The position numbers were made by a program, and so were the translations under genes. A DNA stretch of 64,000 nucleotides from the NCBI RefSeq assembly GCF_000377665.1, contig NZ_KB898656.1, forward strand, positions 34,443 through 98,442, read 5' to 3'. Positions 9,832 to 18,148 of this stretch are shown one piece after another. Numbering within the stretch: the first letter of the stretch is position 1; each line of letters opens with the position of its first letter. The notes below the pieces were generated by a model. That model made no database searches and was not told the origin of the DNA. It was given only the letters and a program-made list of their open reading frames with translations. The stretch comes from Vreelandella zhanjiangensis DSM 21076 (GTDB taxonomy: Bacteria > Pseudomonadota > Gammaproteobacteria > Pseudomonadales > Halomonadaceae).

Positions 9832-11313
9832 TTATTCCTTATCAAGACGACCAACCAGCGATAGCTCAAAGTTAGCGCCCATGTATTTGAAGTGCGGGCG
9901 TACCGCCATTGATACTTGGTACCAGCCTGGATCACCCTCTACGTCTGAAACCTGAATGGAGGCAGCGCGCAGGGGACGACGGCTACGCACATCAGACGGC
10001 GGGTTTTCCTGATCAGCCACGTACTGACGAATCCAGGTATTGAGCTCGCGCTCAAGATCCTGACGCTCTTTCCAGGAACCGATCTGCTCGCGTTGAAGCA
10101 CTTTGATGTAGTGTGCCAAGCGGTTAATAATGAACATATAAGGCAGCTGGGTGCCGAGCTTGAAGTTGGTCTCGGCTTCTTTGCCTTCCGGCGTGTTGGG
10201 GAAGACTTTTGGTTTCTGTACGGAATTGGCGGAGAAGAAGGCAGCGTTGTCGCTTCCCTTACGCATGGTCAGCGAGATAAAGCCCTCTTCGGCCATTTCA
10301 AACTCGCGACGATCCGTAATCAGTACTTCCGTGGGAATCTTGGCCTGTAACTGGCCTAACGCTTCGTAAGTATGTACCGGTAAGTTCTCAACCGACCCGC
10401 CGCTTTGCGGCCCAATGATATTAGGACACCACCGGTACTTGGCGAAACTTTCCGTCAAACGCTCAGCCAGCAAGTACGCTGTATTACCCCATAGGTAATG
10501 GCTGTGATCCGCGCTTACATCTTCACGATAATTGAATGTCTTGATTGGATTTTCAACGGGATCGTAGGGCATCCGCAGCAAGAAGCGTGGCGCGGTTAAA
10601 CCAAGATAACGTGAGTCTTCTGATTCACGCAGGCTGCGCCAGCGAGCATATTTAGGCCCTTCGAAAATCGCTTTAAAGTCTTTGATATTGGGCAGCTCTT
10701 CGAAGCTGTCGATACCAAAGAAGGTGGGATCTACCGAGGAGAGGAACGGTGCGTGCGCCATGGCGCCAACGGCTGCGGTATATTGCAGCAGCTTCATGTC
10801 TGGCGTTGAAGGGGCAAAGTCATAGTGCCCAATAATACCCGCCACGGGTTCTCCACCAAACTGCCCATAACCCGAGTTATATACATGGTGATAAAGGCCA
10901 CTTTGGGTTATTTCAGGCGCGAACTCAAAATCATCAAGCAGCTCTTCTTTGGTTGCATGAAGAAGGTCAAGTTTGATGTTTTCGCGAAAATCCGTGCGAT
11001 CAACCAGCAATTTCAAACCACGCCAAGCAGACTCCATTTTCTGAAAGCTGTCTTCATGGAGTATCTCGTCAACCTGGTGGCTGATTTTACGATCCAGCTC
11101 GACAATCATGCTGTCGACCAAGCCCTTGTTGACGTTAGGCGTCGCATCTTTGCTGTTTAACAATTCAGCAATAAATGCAGCGACCCCCTGCTTTGCCACA
11201 TCGTAACCTTCATCGGCGGGCGCCATACGTGTTTGCGCCATCACTTGATCAAGTAGTGATACTTCCGCTTCTGTTTCGACTGCTGCTGCTGTTTGCTTGG
11301 CCGTTTTACTCAT
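9832..11313 (-). CDS. tssC: T6SS contractile sheath large subunit TssC (VipB)
   Basis: Large subunit of the contractile sheath, forming the tube around Hcp with TssB. It is 493 residues, as expected. The first 35 residues form an alanine- and glutamate-rich tail used in subunit linkage. Family segments include ESAWRGLKLLVDRTDF and FRENIKLDLL, and later NTAYLLAERLTESFAKYRWCPNI. It is 58 bases downstream of tssB and co-directional, so the two subunits are made together. Confidence 0.97.
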   Translation of the reverse strand: MSKTAKQTAAAVETEAEVSLLDQVMAQTRMAPADEGYDVAKQGVAAFIAELLNSKDATPNVNKGLVDSMIVELDRKISHQVDEILHEDSFQKMESAWRGLKLLVDRTDFRENIKLDLLHATKEELLDDFEFAPEITQSGLYHHVYNSGYGQFGGEPVAGIIGHYDFAPSTPDMKLLQYTAAVGAMAHAPFLSSVDPTFFGIDSFEELPNIKDFKAIFEGPKYARWRSLRESEDSRYLGLTAPRFLLRMPYDPVENPIKTFNYREDVSADHSHYLWGNTAYLLAERLTESFAKYRWCPNIIGPQSGGSVENLPVHTYEALGQLQAKIPTEVLITDRREFEMAEEGFISLTMRKGSDNAAFFSANSVQKPKVFPNTPEGKEAETNFKLGTQLPYMFIINRLAHYIKVLQREQIGSWKERQDLERELNTWIRQYVADQENPPSDVRSRRPLRAASIQVSDVEGDPGWYQVSMAVRPHFKYMGANFELSLVGRLDKE

Positions 11314-11371
11314 TGCGTTGTCCCACGTTCGTTATCCAGGCATGAAAAAAGCGCTTCAATAATCAGTGATA

Positions 11372-11878
11372 TCAGTCACTTTTATTATCAGCTTCAATCA
11401 GCTCCAACTCATTGAGCAGTTGTTGGCGCGCTTCATCACTTTCTAAAAGCTTCTGTAGCCGGTCACGGAACGCCGGGACATTGCCTAACGGTCCTTTCAG
11501 CGCGACCAGTGCCTCGCGCAGTTCCACTAGCTGGCGCAACTCAGGCACCTGCTTTGCAATTGCATCTGGCGAGAAGTCAGAAAGCGATTTAAATTCCAGA
11601 TTAACGGCCATATCATTTGGCTCATCGCTTTCTTCTAAGCGATTAGGTACAGAAGCCTGAAGCCCTAAATTCGCTTCACGCATTACCGATTGGAAATTGT
11701 TCTTGTCGACCGAGACCGCTTGGCGCTCCTCAATTGGCGCATCTTCTTCGCCGCCTTTAAAATCGCCCACAACTAATAGCTTAAGAGGAAGCTCTGTTTC
11801 GGCCTGTTGATCTCCTGTAGCGGGCACATACTTAATATTAATGCGCTCTTTTGGCGCGACTGTCCCTTGTTTTGCCAT
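11372..11878 (-). CDS. tssB: T6SS contractile sheath small subunit TssB (VipA)
   Basis: Small sheath subunit that pairs with TssC. The 168-residue protein starts with APKERINIKYVPATGDQQAE, matching TssB N-termini, and contains LPLKLLVVGDFKG. It is the promoter-proximal gene of the minus-strand tss operon and has AAAGGTGAC before the ATG. Everything from tssB to tssH is closely spaced and probably one transcript. I could not recognise a clear promoter for it in the AT-rich spacer to its right. Confidence 0.97.
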   Translation of the reverse strand: MAKQGTVAPKERINIKYVPATGDQQAETELPLKLLVVGDFKGGEEDAPIEERQAVSVDKNNFQSVMREANLGLQASVPNRLEESDEPNDMAVNLEFKSLSDFSPDAIAKQVPELRQLVELREALVALKGPLGNVPAFRDRLQKLLESDEARQQLLNELELIEADNKSD

Positions 11879-12099
11879 AGTGTCACCTTTTATAAATGGA
11901 GTAATTCAGTTAGAAATGGTTATCAAAATCGAAAGGAAGAAAACTAATGGAGAGGAAGGGACATGGCTAATTGAAATAAACTGAGCAAAAAGTAAGCTAC
12001 TCAGCGGCTCCTTGTTAAAATTATTCATTTTGCGAACATTTATAAGCACTTTTAACGACATTCGACGAATACTTAGCAAATTAAAAATGTTAATTTTAA

Positions 12100-12121
12100 T
12101 TTGTAAGAGATTTCTTACAAA
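12100..12121. repeat. 22-bp palindrome in the tssB-hcp spacer
   Basis: Two perfect 9-base arms, TTTGTAAGA and its reverse complement, are separated by 4 bases. The site lies about 220 bases upstream of tssB. It could be an operator for the tss operon or a cruciform. No run of T follows on either strand within a terminator distance, and no gene ends here. Confidence 0.45.
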
Positions 12122-12330
12122 AACTATAGTCAATGTCTTAAGAAAAAAGACCGAAATCACGCACAAAGCTAAACGCTAAATTAAAGGATTCACTCGCTTT
12201 AAAAAGAGAGTAACTTAGTTTTAGGTAGTTATTAATCAGCCATTAATCGCATAATTAAGTTACTTTCGTAAAACATTGAACACAAAAAATTACATTAAAG
12301 AAAAAAATCAACGTTTACCGGTATGGGCTA

Positions 12331-12382
12331 GCAAGTAATTGCCAAGCTAGCAATTACTTGCCCAGTATCTAGCAAATCATTG
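12331..12382 (+). promoter_or_regulatory. Three GCAA-N4-TTGC palindromic boxes upstream of hcp
   Basis: Three 12-base boxes are seen at 12331-12342, 12350-12361 and 12371-12382. Each has the half sites GCAA and TTGC around four bases. Their centres are 19 and 21 bases apart, about two helical turns. The first two also form a perfect 12-base inverted repeat with a 7-base loop. They end 69 bases before the sigma54-like promoter at 12451, a normal position for activator sites of a VasH-like enhancer-binding protein. The repeat is seen directly; the regulator is inferred. Confidence 0.6.
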
Positions 12383-12450
12383 CCTAATTATATTCAATTA
12401 AATGCCCGGCATTTCTATAACTGACTGAAATTAAAAAACAAAATATTAAG

Positions 12451-12465
12451 TGGCATATTAGCTGC
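12451..12465 (+). promoter_or_regulatory. Sigma54-like promoter of hcp
   Basis: TGGCAT-N5-CTGC keeps the invariant GG and GC elements at the required 10-base spacing and differs from TGGCAC-N5-TTGC at two positions. Transcription would begin near 12477, about 43 bases before the hcp ATG. Many T6SS hcp operons use RpoN with a bacterial enhancer-binding protein, which supports the assignment. Confidence 0.6.
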
Positions 12466-12471
12466 TCTTTA

Positions 12472-12510
12472 CTTGACGTCTTATCGACATTTATCACTAT
12501 TAACGTCAAG
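12472..12510 (+). repeat. Inverted repeat in the hcp leader touching the ribosome binding site
   Basis: Perfect 8-base arms CTTGACGT (12472-12479) and ACGTCAAG (12503-12510) enclose 23 bases. The right arm runs into the AAGGAG ribosome binding site. If transcription starts near 12477 the left arm is only partly in the RNA, so an operator role is as likely as RNA folding. Confidence 0.4.
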
Positions 12511-12519
12511 GAGCAGACC

Positions 12520-13038
12520 ATGCCAACACCATGTTATATCAGCATCGAAGGCCAAACTCAGGGCAACATCACCTCAGGTGCCTTCACTCCTGATTCTGTC
12601 GGCAATATTTACGTCGAAGGTCATGAAGATGAGATGCTGGTTCAGGAATTCAAACACGTCGTAACCGTACCGACTGATCCGCAGTCCGGCCAGCCGTCTG
12701 GTCAACGTGCGCACAAGCCATTTGTGTTTACGGTTGCACTGAATAAATCCGTTCCGCTGATGTACAACGCACTCGCGTCAGGCGAAATGCTGCCGCACGT
12801 TGCATTGAAGTGGTACCGCACCTCTGTCGAAGGTAAACAAGAGCACTTCTTTACCACGACACTGACGGATGCCACGATTGTGGATATCAACTTGCGCATG
12901 CCACACGCCCAGGATATCAACAAGTCAGAGTTCACCCAGCTAATGGATGTTTCTCTGGCCTACCGTAAGATTGATTGGGAACACACCGTCGCGGGCACCT
13001 CTGGCTCTGACGATTGGCGCGCACCGATCGAAGGCTAA
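12520..13038 (+). CDS. hcp: T6SS inner tube protein Hcp (TssD)
   Basis: Forms hexameric rings of the expelled T6SS tube and can carry effectors. The 172-residue protein begins MPTPCYISIEGQTQG and contains the family segments YVEGHEDEMLVQEFKH and HKPFVFT. It has the 160-175 residue length of the TssD/Hcp1 family, with no extra effector domain. AAGGAG precedes the ATG. It is transcribed away from the tss operon as a single gene and ends at a strong terminator, which fits the high expression usual for Hcp. Confidence 0.97.
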   Translation: MPTPCYISIEGQTQGNITSGAFTPDSVGNIYVEGHEDEMLVQEFKHVVTVPTDPQSGQPSGQRAHKPFVFTVALNKSVPLMYNALASGEMLPHVALKWYRTSVEGKQEHFFTTTLTDATIVDINLRMPHAQDINKSEFTQLMDVSLAYRKIDWEHTVAGTSGSDDWRAPIEG

Positions 13039-13060
13039 GCATGTTCGCGATGCCTGCATT

Positions 13061-13092
13061 AAAAAAACCCCTTCCAACTGGAAGGGGTTTTT
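13061..13092. terminator. Bidirectional terminator between hcp and trpS
   Basis: Perfect stem CCCCTTCC/GGAAGGGG with a 4-base loop, flanked by A7 on the left and T5 on the right. It can end hcp on the plus strand and trpS on the minus strand. Confidence 0.9.
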
Positions 13093-13114
13093 AGTAGGTG
13101 GCGCCTTTTACTAT

Positions 13115-14137
13115 TTAAATAAAGCGGCCGAGTCCAACCGCTGAACGAAGCTGATCCATAGTTTTGGCTGCCTCTTCACGCGCCCGCTGCGCACCTTTTT
13201 GCAATACGGCTTCAATATGGGCGGGATCTTCCATTAGCCTGTAATAACGTTCTCGGGGTTCGCTCAGATGCGCATTGAGATACTCAAACACCTGGTTTTT
13301 GGCATCTCCCCAGCCGATACCCGCGGCATATTGTTCGCGCATGGCGGCCGTTTCGCTTTCATTGGCAAACGCTGAATAAATCTGGAACAGCGTGCAGGTA
13401 TCCGGATCTTTAGGTTCGCCGGGCTCAAGCGAGTTGGTTTTGATTTTACGCACCAGCTTTTGAAGCTTTTTTTCAGGCGAAAACAGCGGGATCGTATTGT
13501 TATAGCTTTTGGACATCTTGCGCCCATCCAGGCCTTTCAATACCTCGCCCGTTTCACTTACTACGGCTTCGGGTAGCGTAAAGTACTGCCCTTTATAAAG
13601 GTGGTTGAATCGACCAGCCATGTCGCGCGCCATTTCGATATGCTGAATCTGGTCGCGCCCTACCGGCACCTTGTTGGCGTTGAACATCAAAATATCGGCA
13701 GCCATCAATACCGGGTAGCCAAACAGGCCCATGGTGACGCCTTTATCAGCATCCTGGTCGCCCGCCTCCTCGTTCTCAGCCACGGCTGCCTTATAGGCAT
13801 GGGCACGGTTCATGAGCCCCTTGGCGCACACACAGGAAAGCATCCAGGAGAGCTCTTGAACTTCAATCAAGTCAGACTGGCGGTAAAAGATTGCGTTGTC
13901 GGTATCCAGCCCAAGCGCCAGCCAGGTAGCGGCAATTTCCAGGCGTGACTCTTGTACGCGCTTCGGGTCCTGGCATTTGATCAGGGCGTGATAATCCGCC
14001 AGAAAATAGAACGATTGTACGTTGGGGTCCTGGCTTGCTTCTATGGCCGGTTTAATCGCACCAACGTAGTTGCCTAAGTGCGGTGTACCGGAGGTTGTAA
14101 TACCGGTTAGGACGCGGGTTTTGGCAGTTTGACTCAT
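13115..14137 (-). CDS. trpS: Tryptophanyl-tRNA synthetase
   Basis: Charges tRNA-Trp. The class I signatures are present: [10 protein letters not shown] as the HIGH-like motif near residue 15, and [12 protein letters not shown] near residue 203. It is about 340 residues, normal for bacterial TrpS. I chose the ATG at 14137 (MSQTAKTRV) over an upstream TTG, because the protein proper begins there in the family. It stands alone between hcp and the pilin operon and shares a terminator with hcp. Confidence 0.96.
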   Translation of the reverse strand: MSQTAKTRVLTGITTSGTPHLGNYVGAIKPAIEASQDPNVQSFYFLADYHALIKCQDPKRVQESRLEIAATWLALGLDTDNAIFYRQSDLIEVQELSWMLSCVCAKGLMNRAHAYKAAVAENEEAGDQDADKGVTMGLFGYPVLMAADILMFNANKVPVGRDQIQHIEMARDMAGRFNHLYKGQYFTLPEAVVSETGEVLKGLDGRKMSKSYNNTIPLFSPEKKLQKLVRKIKTNSLEPGEPKDPDTCTLFQIYSAFANESETAAMREQYAAGIGWGDAKNQVFEYLNAHLSEPRERYYRLMEDPAHIEAVLQKGAQRAREEAAKTMDQLRSAVGLGRFI

Positions 14138-14201
14138 TGTGTTTAGGCTCTTGGGCAAATAGGCCTATCATAACGCGCTGATTTACGCGTGGCGAATAGC
14201 A

Positions 14202-14723
14202 TTAGCGTAAGCCTGCCAGCTGCCATTGTGGCTCGGCGTCAGTCTTGAAAAATTCAAGCTGCGTGACCAATGCGTCATCGGGAACTTGCCCATGGCGGCT
14301 GGCGGTAATCGCCACTCGATCATTGCTGAGTTTCTTGATATCGATGGCGATACCTTCTGCTAGAGAATCCTGTTGAGCGGTATCACGGCCCACCGCTAAA
14401 CGGCTGAGAAATGACTCAAACGCGCCTACATCCAATAACGCATCGAGTTCTTCTGGCTGAAGGCGGTAATGATCCCCAGTGCTCAGCGCCTGGGGCGCTT
14501 TAGTTACTTGGTTTAAAAAAGCGTCCCGCTGGGCTGAACGATGGCTATCCGCCAACGCAGCCAGCAGGCTTTCATCGATCATCTGCGCTTGCACCGAGGA
14601 ACGGAAATTCCCTGCCAAACGCTCATCAACGAGTGCTGACTGCATGCCAGCGACACCGAGTAACAGCGCCGCGGCAAGCATCGCCATTACAACGACTAAT
14701 GCAGCTCCTTGCTGATGCTTCAT
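14202..14723 (-). CDS. pilX: PilX-like type IV pilus minor pilin assembly protein
   Basis: Last gene of the minor pilin cluster. The N-terminus HQQGAALVVVMAMLAAALLLG is a hydrophobic pilin-like helix with the PilX-type ending after a short leader; the E5 typical of other pilins is absent, as in PilX. The remainder (173 residues in total) is variable. The start overlaps the stop of the preceding gene by 4 bases (ATGA). In Pseudomonas, PilX-PilY1 follow PilV-PilW; here no pilY1 follows and trpS comes next. Confidence 0.8.
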   Translation of the reverse strand: MKHQQGAALVVVMAMLAAALLLGVAGMQSALVDERLAGNFRSSVQAQMIDESLLAALADSHRSAQRDAFLNQVTKAPQALSTGDHYRLQPEELDALLDVGAFESFLSRLAVGRDTAQQDSLAEGIAIDIKKLSNDRVAITASRHGQVPDDALVTQLEFFKTDAEPQWQLAGLR

Positions 14724-15178
14724 AAGCTAACGCCTGTGGGAGTAACTACTTGGCTTCGCTGCATCACGTGCCATATAAAGGGCGCTTGTTCTGAATCTGC
14801 AAAACGCAAGGTTATACGGTACAACCCTGCTACGCCCTGAACATCTTGTTCAAAAAGATTAACGGTATGGCAATCACGGCTGCCTTTATAAAGCCCCTCA
14901 ATCAATGGCTGGCCATTTCGGCGTAGCGCGCAGGTATTATCGTTAACTAACGATTGGCTAATCTCATAGCGGCTTCCTGCACCGTGGCGAACGTCTCGCG
15001 TTAATGCCTCGGCAGCAAAGATAACGGCTTCCTGCTGACGACTGATCGTCTCCACACGAGTAAAGGTGGTCACCGTGGTTAATAAAAGCTGCCCAGCGCC
15101 TAGAATAATAACCGCCCCGATGACCATGGCGACCATGACTTCAACTAGCGTAAAACCCGCTTGGCGTGTATTGACCAC
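14720..15178 (-). CDS. pilW: PilW-like minor pilin
   Basis: Type IV pilus minor pilin of the initiation complex. A short leader ends in G before FTLVEVMVAMVIGAVI, the canonical prepilin peptidase site with E at +5. At 152 residues it is shorter than many PilW proteins, which usually exceed 200. I read a GTG start at 15178 that overlaps the pilV stop by one base (TAGTG); there is no better ATG. The variable C-terminal domain gives no further clue. Confidence 0.8.
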   Translation of the reverse strand: MVNTRQAGFTLVEVMVAMVIGAVIILGAGQLLLTTVTTFTRVETISRQQEAVIFAAEALTRDVRHGAGSRYEISQSLVNDNTCALRRNGQPLIEGLYKGSRDCHTVNLFEQDVQGVAGLYRITLRFADSEQAPFIWHVMQRSQVVTPTGVSL

Positions 15179-15597
15179 TACGCCCCCTCGCTTAACGGCA
15201 GTGTAAATACGTAATCAAGGAGCTCATGCGCCTCTTGTGAAGGCCAGGCGTTAACCGTAATGGAGACGGTAAAGTGACAGCGTCCATCAACCACGGTGCG
15301 CTCAACCTCACCCGCGGAGCCTTCAAGCGGCGCATCAAGACCTTCAAACCACTGAGCCCGCCAAGCGCTTCTCAGGCTAGCAAGATCAATGCGGCGGCAA
15401 TTCTGTGTTGTTGCAAGCTGCCCCCAGGCGCTCTCCTGCATATCGACAGCCGCCAAGCTCGCGGCCGAGTATTGATAGCCGGTCGAGGCACTTTGCAGCG
15501 AGGTTAATTGCATTGCCGCAACTCCCATAAGCCCAAACGCTAAAAGCGCCAAGGCAATCAGTGCCTCAACCAGCGTGAACCCGCGTTCGCGCTGCAT
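15178..15597 (-). CDS. pilV: PilV-like minor pilin
   Basis: Minor pilin with the leader MQRERG and cleavage before FTLVEALIALALLAFGLMGVA, a good match to PilV N-termini (E5 present). It is 139 residues, with cysteines in the globular part that may form a disulphide. It starts immediately after the pilE-like stop and overlaps pilW, so all four pilin genes are probably one transcript. Confidence 0.84.
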   Translation of the reverse strand: MQRERGFTLVEALIALALLAFGLMGVAAMQLTSLQSASTGYQYSAASLAAVDMQESAWGQLATTQNCRRIDLASLRSAWRAQWFEGLDAPLEGSAGEVERTVVDGRCHFTVSITVNAWPSQEAHELLDYVFTLPLSEGA

Positions 15598-15996
15598 TTA
15601 CCAGCAATCCTTGGGGAAGCGTTCTCCTCGACTATTAAGCGTAATAGCCGTTTCGCAACCATCGTCTTGAAGCGTAGAAGCGCTTAGTAGATAGCCATCC
15701 TCCGCCTCTTTTGAAAGCGTAAGGGTGTAGCGCTTGCCGGGAGATTGAGAGGGAATGTCACACTCATGATAGGTATACGTGCGGGAGTTGCAGCGCTCCA
15801 GCTCGGCAGCTGCCTGCATCAACCCCGCATGCGCATCGGTACGCAGGGAGGCTTGAAGGTGACGGGTATAGATAGGATAGGCCATGGCCGCAATGAGGCT
15901 GATAATGCCCATTACCACCACAAGCTCAATAAGCGTAAAACCGCGCTGGCACTTTGGCTTGCCACCAGCGCATAAAGCGTAGAGATAAAACGTCAA
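15598..15996 (-). CDS. pilE: PilE-like minor pilin
   Basis: Type IV pilin-like protein of 132 residues. An unusually long leader of about 19 residues ends in G before FTLIELVVVMGIISLIAAMAYP, with E at +5. The C-terminal part has paired cysteines near the end (DGCETAI and KDCW), typical of the PilE disulphide loop. The start is a TTG at 15996 with AGGAG seven bases upstream; no in-frame ATG precedes the leader. First gene of the cluster and probably its promoter-proximal member. Confidence 0.83.
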   Translation of the reverse strand: MTFYLYALCAGGKPKCQRGFTLIELVVVMGIISLIAAMAYPIYTRHLQASLRTDAHAGLMQAAAELERCNSRTYTYHECDIPSQSPGKRYTLTLSKEAEDGYLLSASTLQDDGCETAITLNSRGERFPKDCW

Positions 15997-16059
15997 ATAA
16001 TGCTCCTGCTCAGGTCACCGCATACACTTTCAGTATGTCGGAAACCGATGCGCAGTGCA

Positions 16060-17037
16060 TTAGCTGCTGACGATTACCTGCTCACGAAGCTCTTTGGGCA
16101 TGGAGAACGTAATGTTCTCTTCCCGGCCGAGCAGCTCTTCAGGCATGGAAGCGCCGAAAGATTGCAGCTTGGCAATAACCCCTTTAACCAGTACTTCCGG
16201 AGCGCTTGCGCCAGCCGTAACACCGATACGGCCAACGTTCTCAAGCCAGGCAGCGTCAATCTGATCGGCATTATCGATCAGGTAAGCCGGCGTGCCCATG
16301 CGCTCGGAAAGCTCACGCAGGCGGTTGGAGTTTGAGCTATTGGGGCTCCCAACAACGAGCACCAAGTCACTGTCGGCGGCAAGCTCGCGTACTGCGTCCT
16401 GGCGGTTTTGCGTGGCGTAGCAAATATCGTCCTTGCGCGGACCGCTGATCTCTGGAAACTTGTCGCGCAAAGCGTCGATTACCTTGGCCGTATCGTCCAT
16501 CGAAAGCGTCGTTTGCGTCACAAAGGCCAGTTTGGAAGGGTCGTTGACAACCAGATTGTCAACGTCCTGCTCATCTTCCACCAGATAGATATGCCCGCCG
16601 TGAGCCGTATCGTAACGCCCCATGGTGCCTTCTACTTCGGGATGGCCAGCATGCCCGATCAGCACGCATTCATGGCCGCGCTTGGCGTAACGCAGCACTT
16701 CCAGATGCACCTTTGTGACCAGCGGGCAGGTCGCATCAAATACTTTCAGCCCACGCCGGTCGGCATCGGCTTGAACAGCCTGAGAAACACCGTGAGCCGA
16801 GAAAATCACGATCACGTCATCCGGCACTTCGTCGAGCTCTTCCACGAAGACAGCCCCACGCTCGCGCAGCGTTTCCACCACGAAGCGGTTATGCACCACT
16901 TCATGACGGACATAAATGGGCGGGCCGAACACGTCGAGGGCTCGATTGACGATATCGATAGCGCGATCCACGCCGGCACAAAAACCACGCGGATTGGCCA
17001 ACTTGATCTGTATGGGCTGTGCTTGCGTCGATTGCAT
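16060..17037 (-). CDS. ispH: 4-hydroxy-3-methylbut-2-enyl diphosphate reductase
   Basis: Iron-sulfur enzyme for the last step of the MEP isoprenoid pathway, making IPP and DMAPP. The three cluster cysteines are visible in [20 protein letters not shown] and [10 protein letters not shown]. It is about 325 residues from the ATG at 17037 ([18 protein letters not shown]), the normal length. A longer frame reaches 17124 but runs towards fkpB and is not supported by the family. The order fkpB-ispH-minor pilins is as in pseudomonads. Confidence 0.97.
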   Translation of the reverse strand: MQSTQAQPIQIKLANPRGFCAGVDRAIDIVNRALDVFGPPIYVRHEVVHNRFVVETLRERGAVFVEELDEVPDDVIVIFSAHGVSQAVQADADRRGLKVFDATCPLVTKVHLEVLRYAKRGHECVLIGHAGHPEVEGTMGRYDTAHGGHIYLVEDEQDVDNLVVNDPSKLAFVTQTTLSMDDTAKVIDALRDKFPEISGPRKDDICYATQNRQDAVRELAADSDLVLVVGSPNSSNSNRLRELSERMGTPAYLIDNADQIDAAWLENVGRIGVTAGASAPEVLVKGVIAKLQSFGASMPEELLGREENITFSMPKELREQVIVSS

Positions 17038-17080
17038 AATAGCGCCTTGATGCGTAAACGCATCGCTAGTGAATAATAAA

Positions 17081-17527
17081 CTAGTGCGTAGTGACGGGCT
17101 TAACGTCAAGAATCTCAACTTCAAACGTTAATGTACGCCCTGCCAGCGGATGGTTAAAGTCCACCTCTACACGATCACCTTCAATGGTTTTGACCACACC
17201 AGGCAATTCCGTTCCCGCTTTATCGGCAAACGACATGACCATCCCCAGCTCAGGCTCTTCGTCACCGAAGTCGGCCCGTTTGAGCGTCTGAATATTCTGC
17301 GGGTTGTGCTGACCAAACGCATGCTCAGGGGTTATTTGAAACGTCCCGCTTTGGCCCGCGGCCATGCCTTTAATGGGATGCTCAAAGCCTGGCGGCAGAT
17401 TGCCATCGCCGAACTGGCAGACAGCCGGTGCCTTCTCTTTGGTTGAATCCACCACCGTGCCATCTTCAAGCTTCAAGGTGAAGTGCAGCGTCACTTCCAT
17501 CCCGTCGTCAATTAGGTAATCGCTCAT
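17081..17527 (-). CDS. fkpB: FKBP-type peptidyl-prolyl isomerase (FkpB/SlpA)
   Basis: SlyD-like FKBP prolyl isomerase. The 148-residue protein has an N-terminal FKBP half ([31 protein letters not shown]), then the insert-in-flap domain ([15 protein letters not shown]), then the returning FKBP strands ([18 protein letters not shown]). It lacks the histidine-rich tail of SlyD. It lies between lspA and ispH, as in E. coli and Pseudomonas. Confidence 0.95.
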   Translation of the reverse strand: MSDYLIDDGMEVTLHFTLKLEDGTVVDSTKEKAPAVCQFGDGNLPPGFEHPIKGMAAGQSGTFQITPEHAFGQHNPQNIQTLKRADFGDEEPELGMVMSFADKAGTELPGVVKTIEGDRVEVDFNHPLAGRTLTFEVEILDVKPVTTH

Positions 17528-17605
17528 TACTCTGCTCGCTATTGGGTGACACCGCAGCCGTAAACCTCTTGGGCGAGGCCGCGGGTTGATTAAACCACTC
17601 TTCGA

Positions 17606-18148
17606 TCAGGTCACAGTCCGGTGAGCTTTCTTACGACGTCGCTCACCCATGACTGATTCCCAGATTAATCCGATGGCGCCTAGGGTAATCCCGATATCCG
17701 CCACGTTAAAAGCGGGGTAGTACCAACCGGCGACGTGAAACGATAGAAAGTCGACCACATAACCGTGCACTAACCGGTCATACAGATTACCCAGCGCCCC
17801 ACCGATAATCAGCGGCAGCGAAATGGCCAACAGCTTTTCATCGTCTCTGACGCGAGAAAGCCAGATCGTTAGGCCCACGCTCGCGCCAATCGCGATCAGC
17901 GCAAAAAACCAGCGCTGCCAACCAGGGTGAGTCGCCAAAAAGCTAAACGCGGCACCGGTATTGTGCATTAACGTCAGATTGAAAAACGGCAGCACTTCCA
18001 CCGGCTGCAGATACCCCAGCTGACTGCTGGCAATCGCCTTGGTGGCCAGGTCCAGCACAATCACAGCCACCGCCAGCCACAGCCAGCGCAACGGCTGCCG
18101 CATGGGCGGCCGAGTGCTAGTGGAGGCGACGGGTTCAGACTTAGGCAT
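17606..18148 (-). CDS. lspA: Lipoprotein signal peptidase
   Basis: Inner-membrane aspartyl protease that removes signal peptides from diacylglyceryl prolipoproteins; it would process TssJ in this window. The product is about 180 residues with four hydrophobic segments. The two catalytic aspartates are in [14 protein letters not shown] and [10 protein letters not shown] use the ATG at 18148, which overlaps the ileS stop by 8 bases; the longer frame to 18283 is an ileS shadow. Confidence 0.96.
   Translation of the reverse strand: MPKSEPVASTSTRPPMRQPLRWLWLAVAVIVLDLATKAIASSQLGYLQPVEVLPFFNLTLMHNTGAAFSFLATHPGWQRWFFALIAIGASVGLTIWLSRVRDDEKLLAISLPLIIGGALGNLYDRLVHGYVVDFLSFHVAGWYYPAFNVADIGITLGAIGLIWESVMGERRRKKAHRTVT

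Larger units (their letters stand above)
11879..12519. promoter_or_regulatory. AT-rich divergent control region between tssB and hcp
   Basis: About 640 bases without a supportable gene, much richer in A+T than the flanking genes. It holds the palindrome at 12100-12121, three GCAA-N4-TTGC boxes, a sigma54-like promoter and an inverted repeat in the hcp leader, each listed separately. A minus-strand open frame at 11906-12166 has basic, low-complexity composition and no ribosome binding site, so I do not call it. Confidence 0.7.

Noticed and set aside
11906..12166. Minus-strand 86-codon frame in the tssB-hcp spacer
   Set aside because: Low-complexity, Leu/Ile/Lys-rich translation of AT-rich DNA, no ribosome binding site, and it overlaps the palindrome at 12100.
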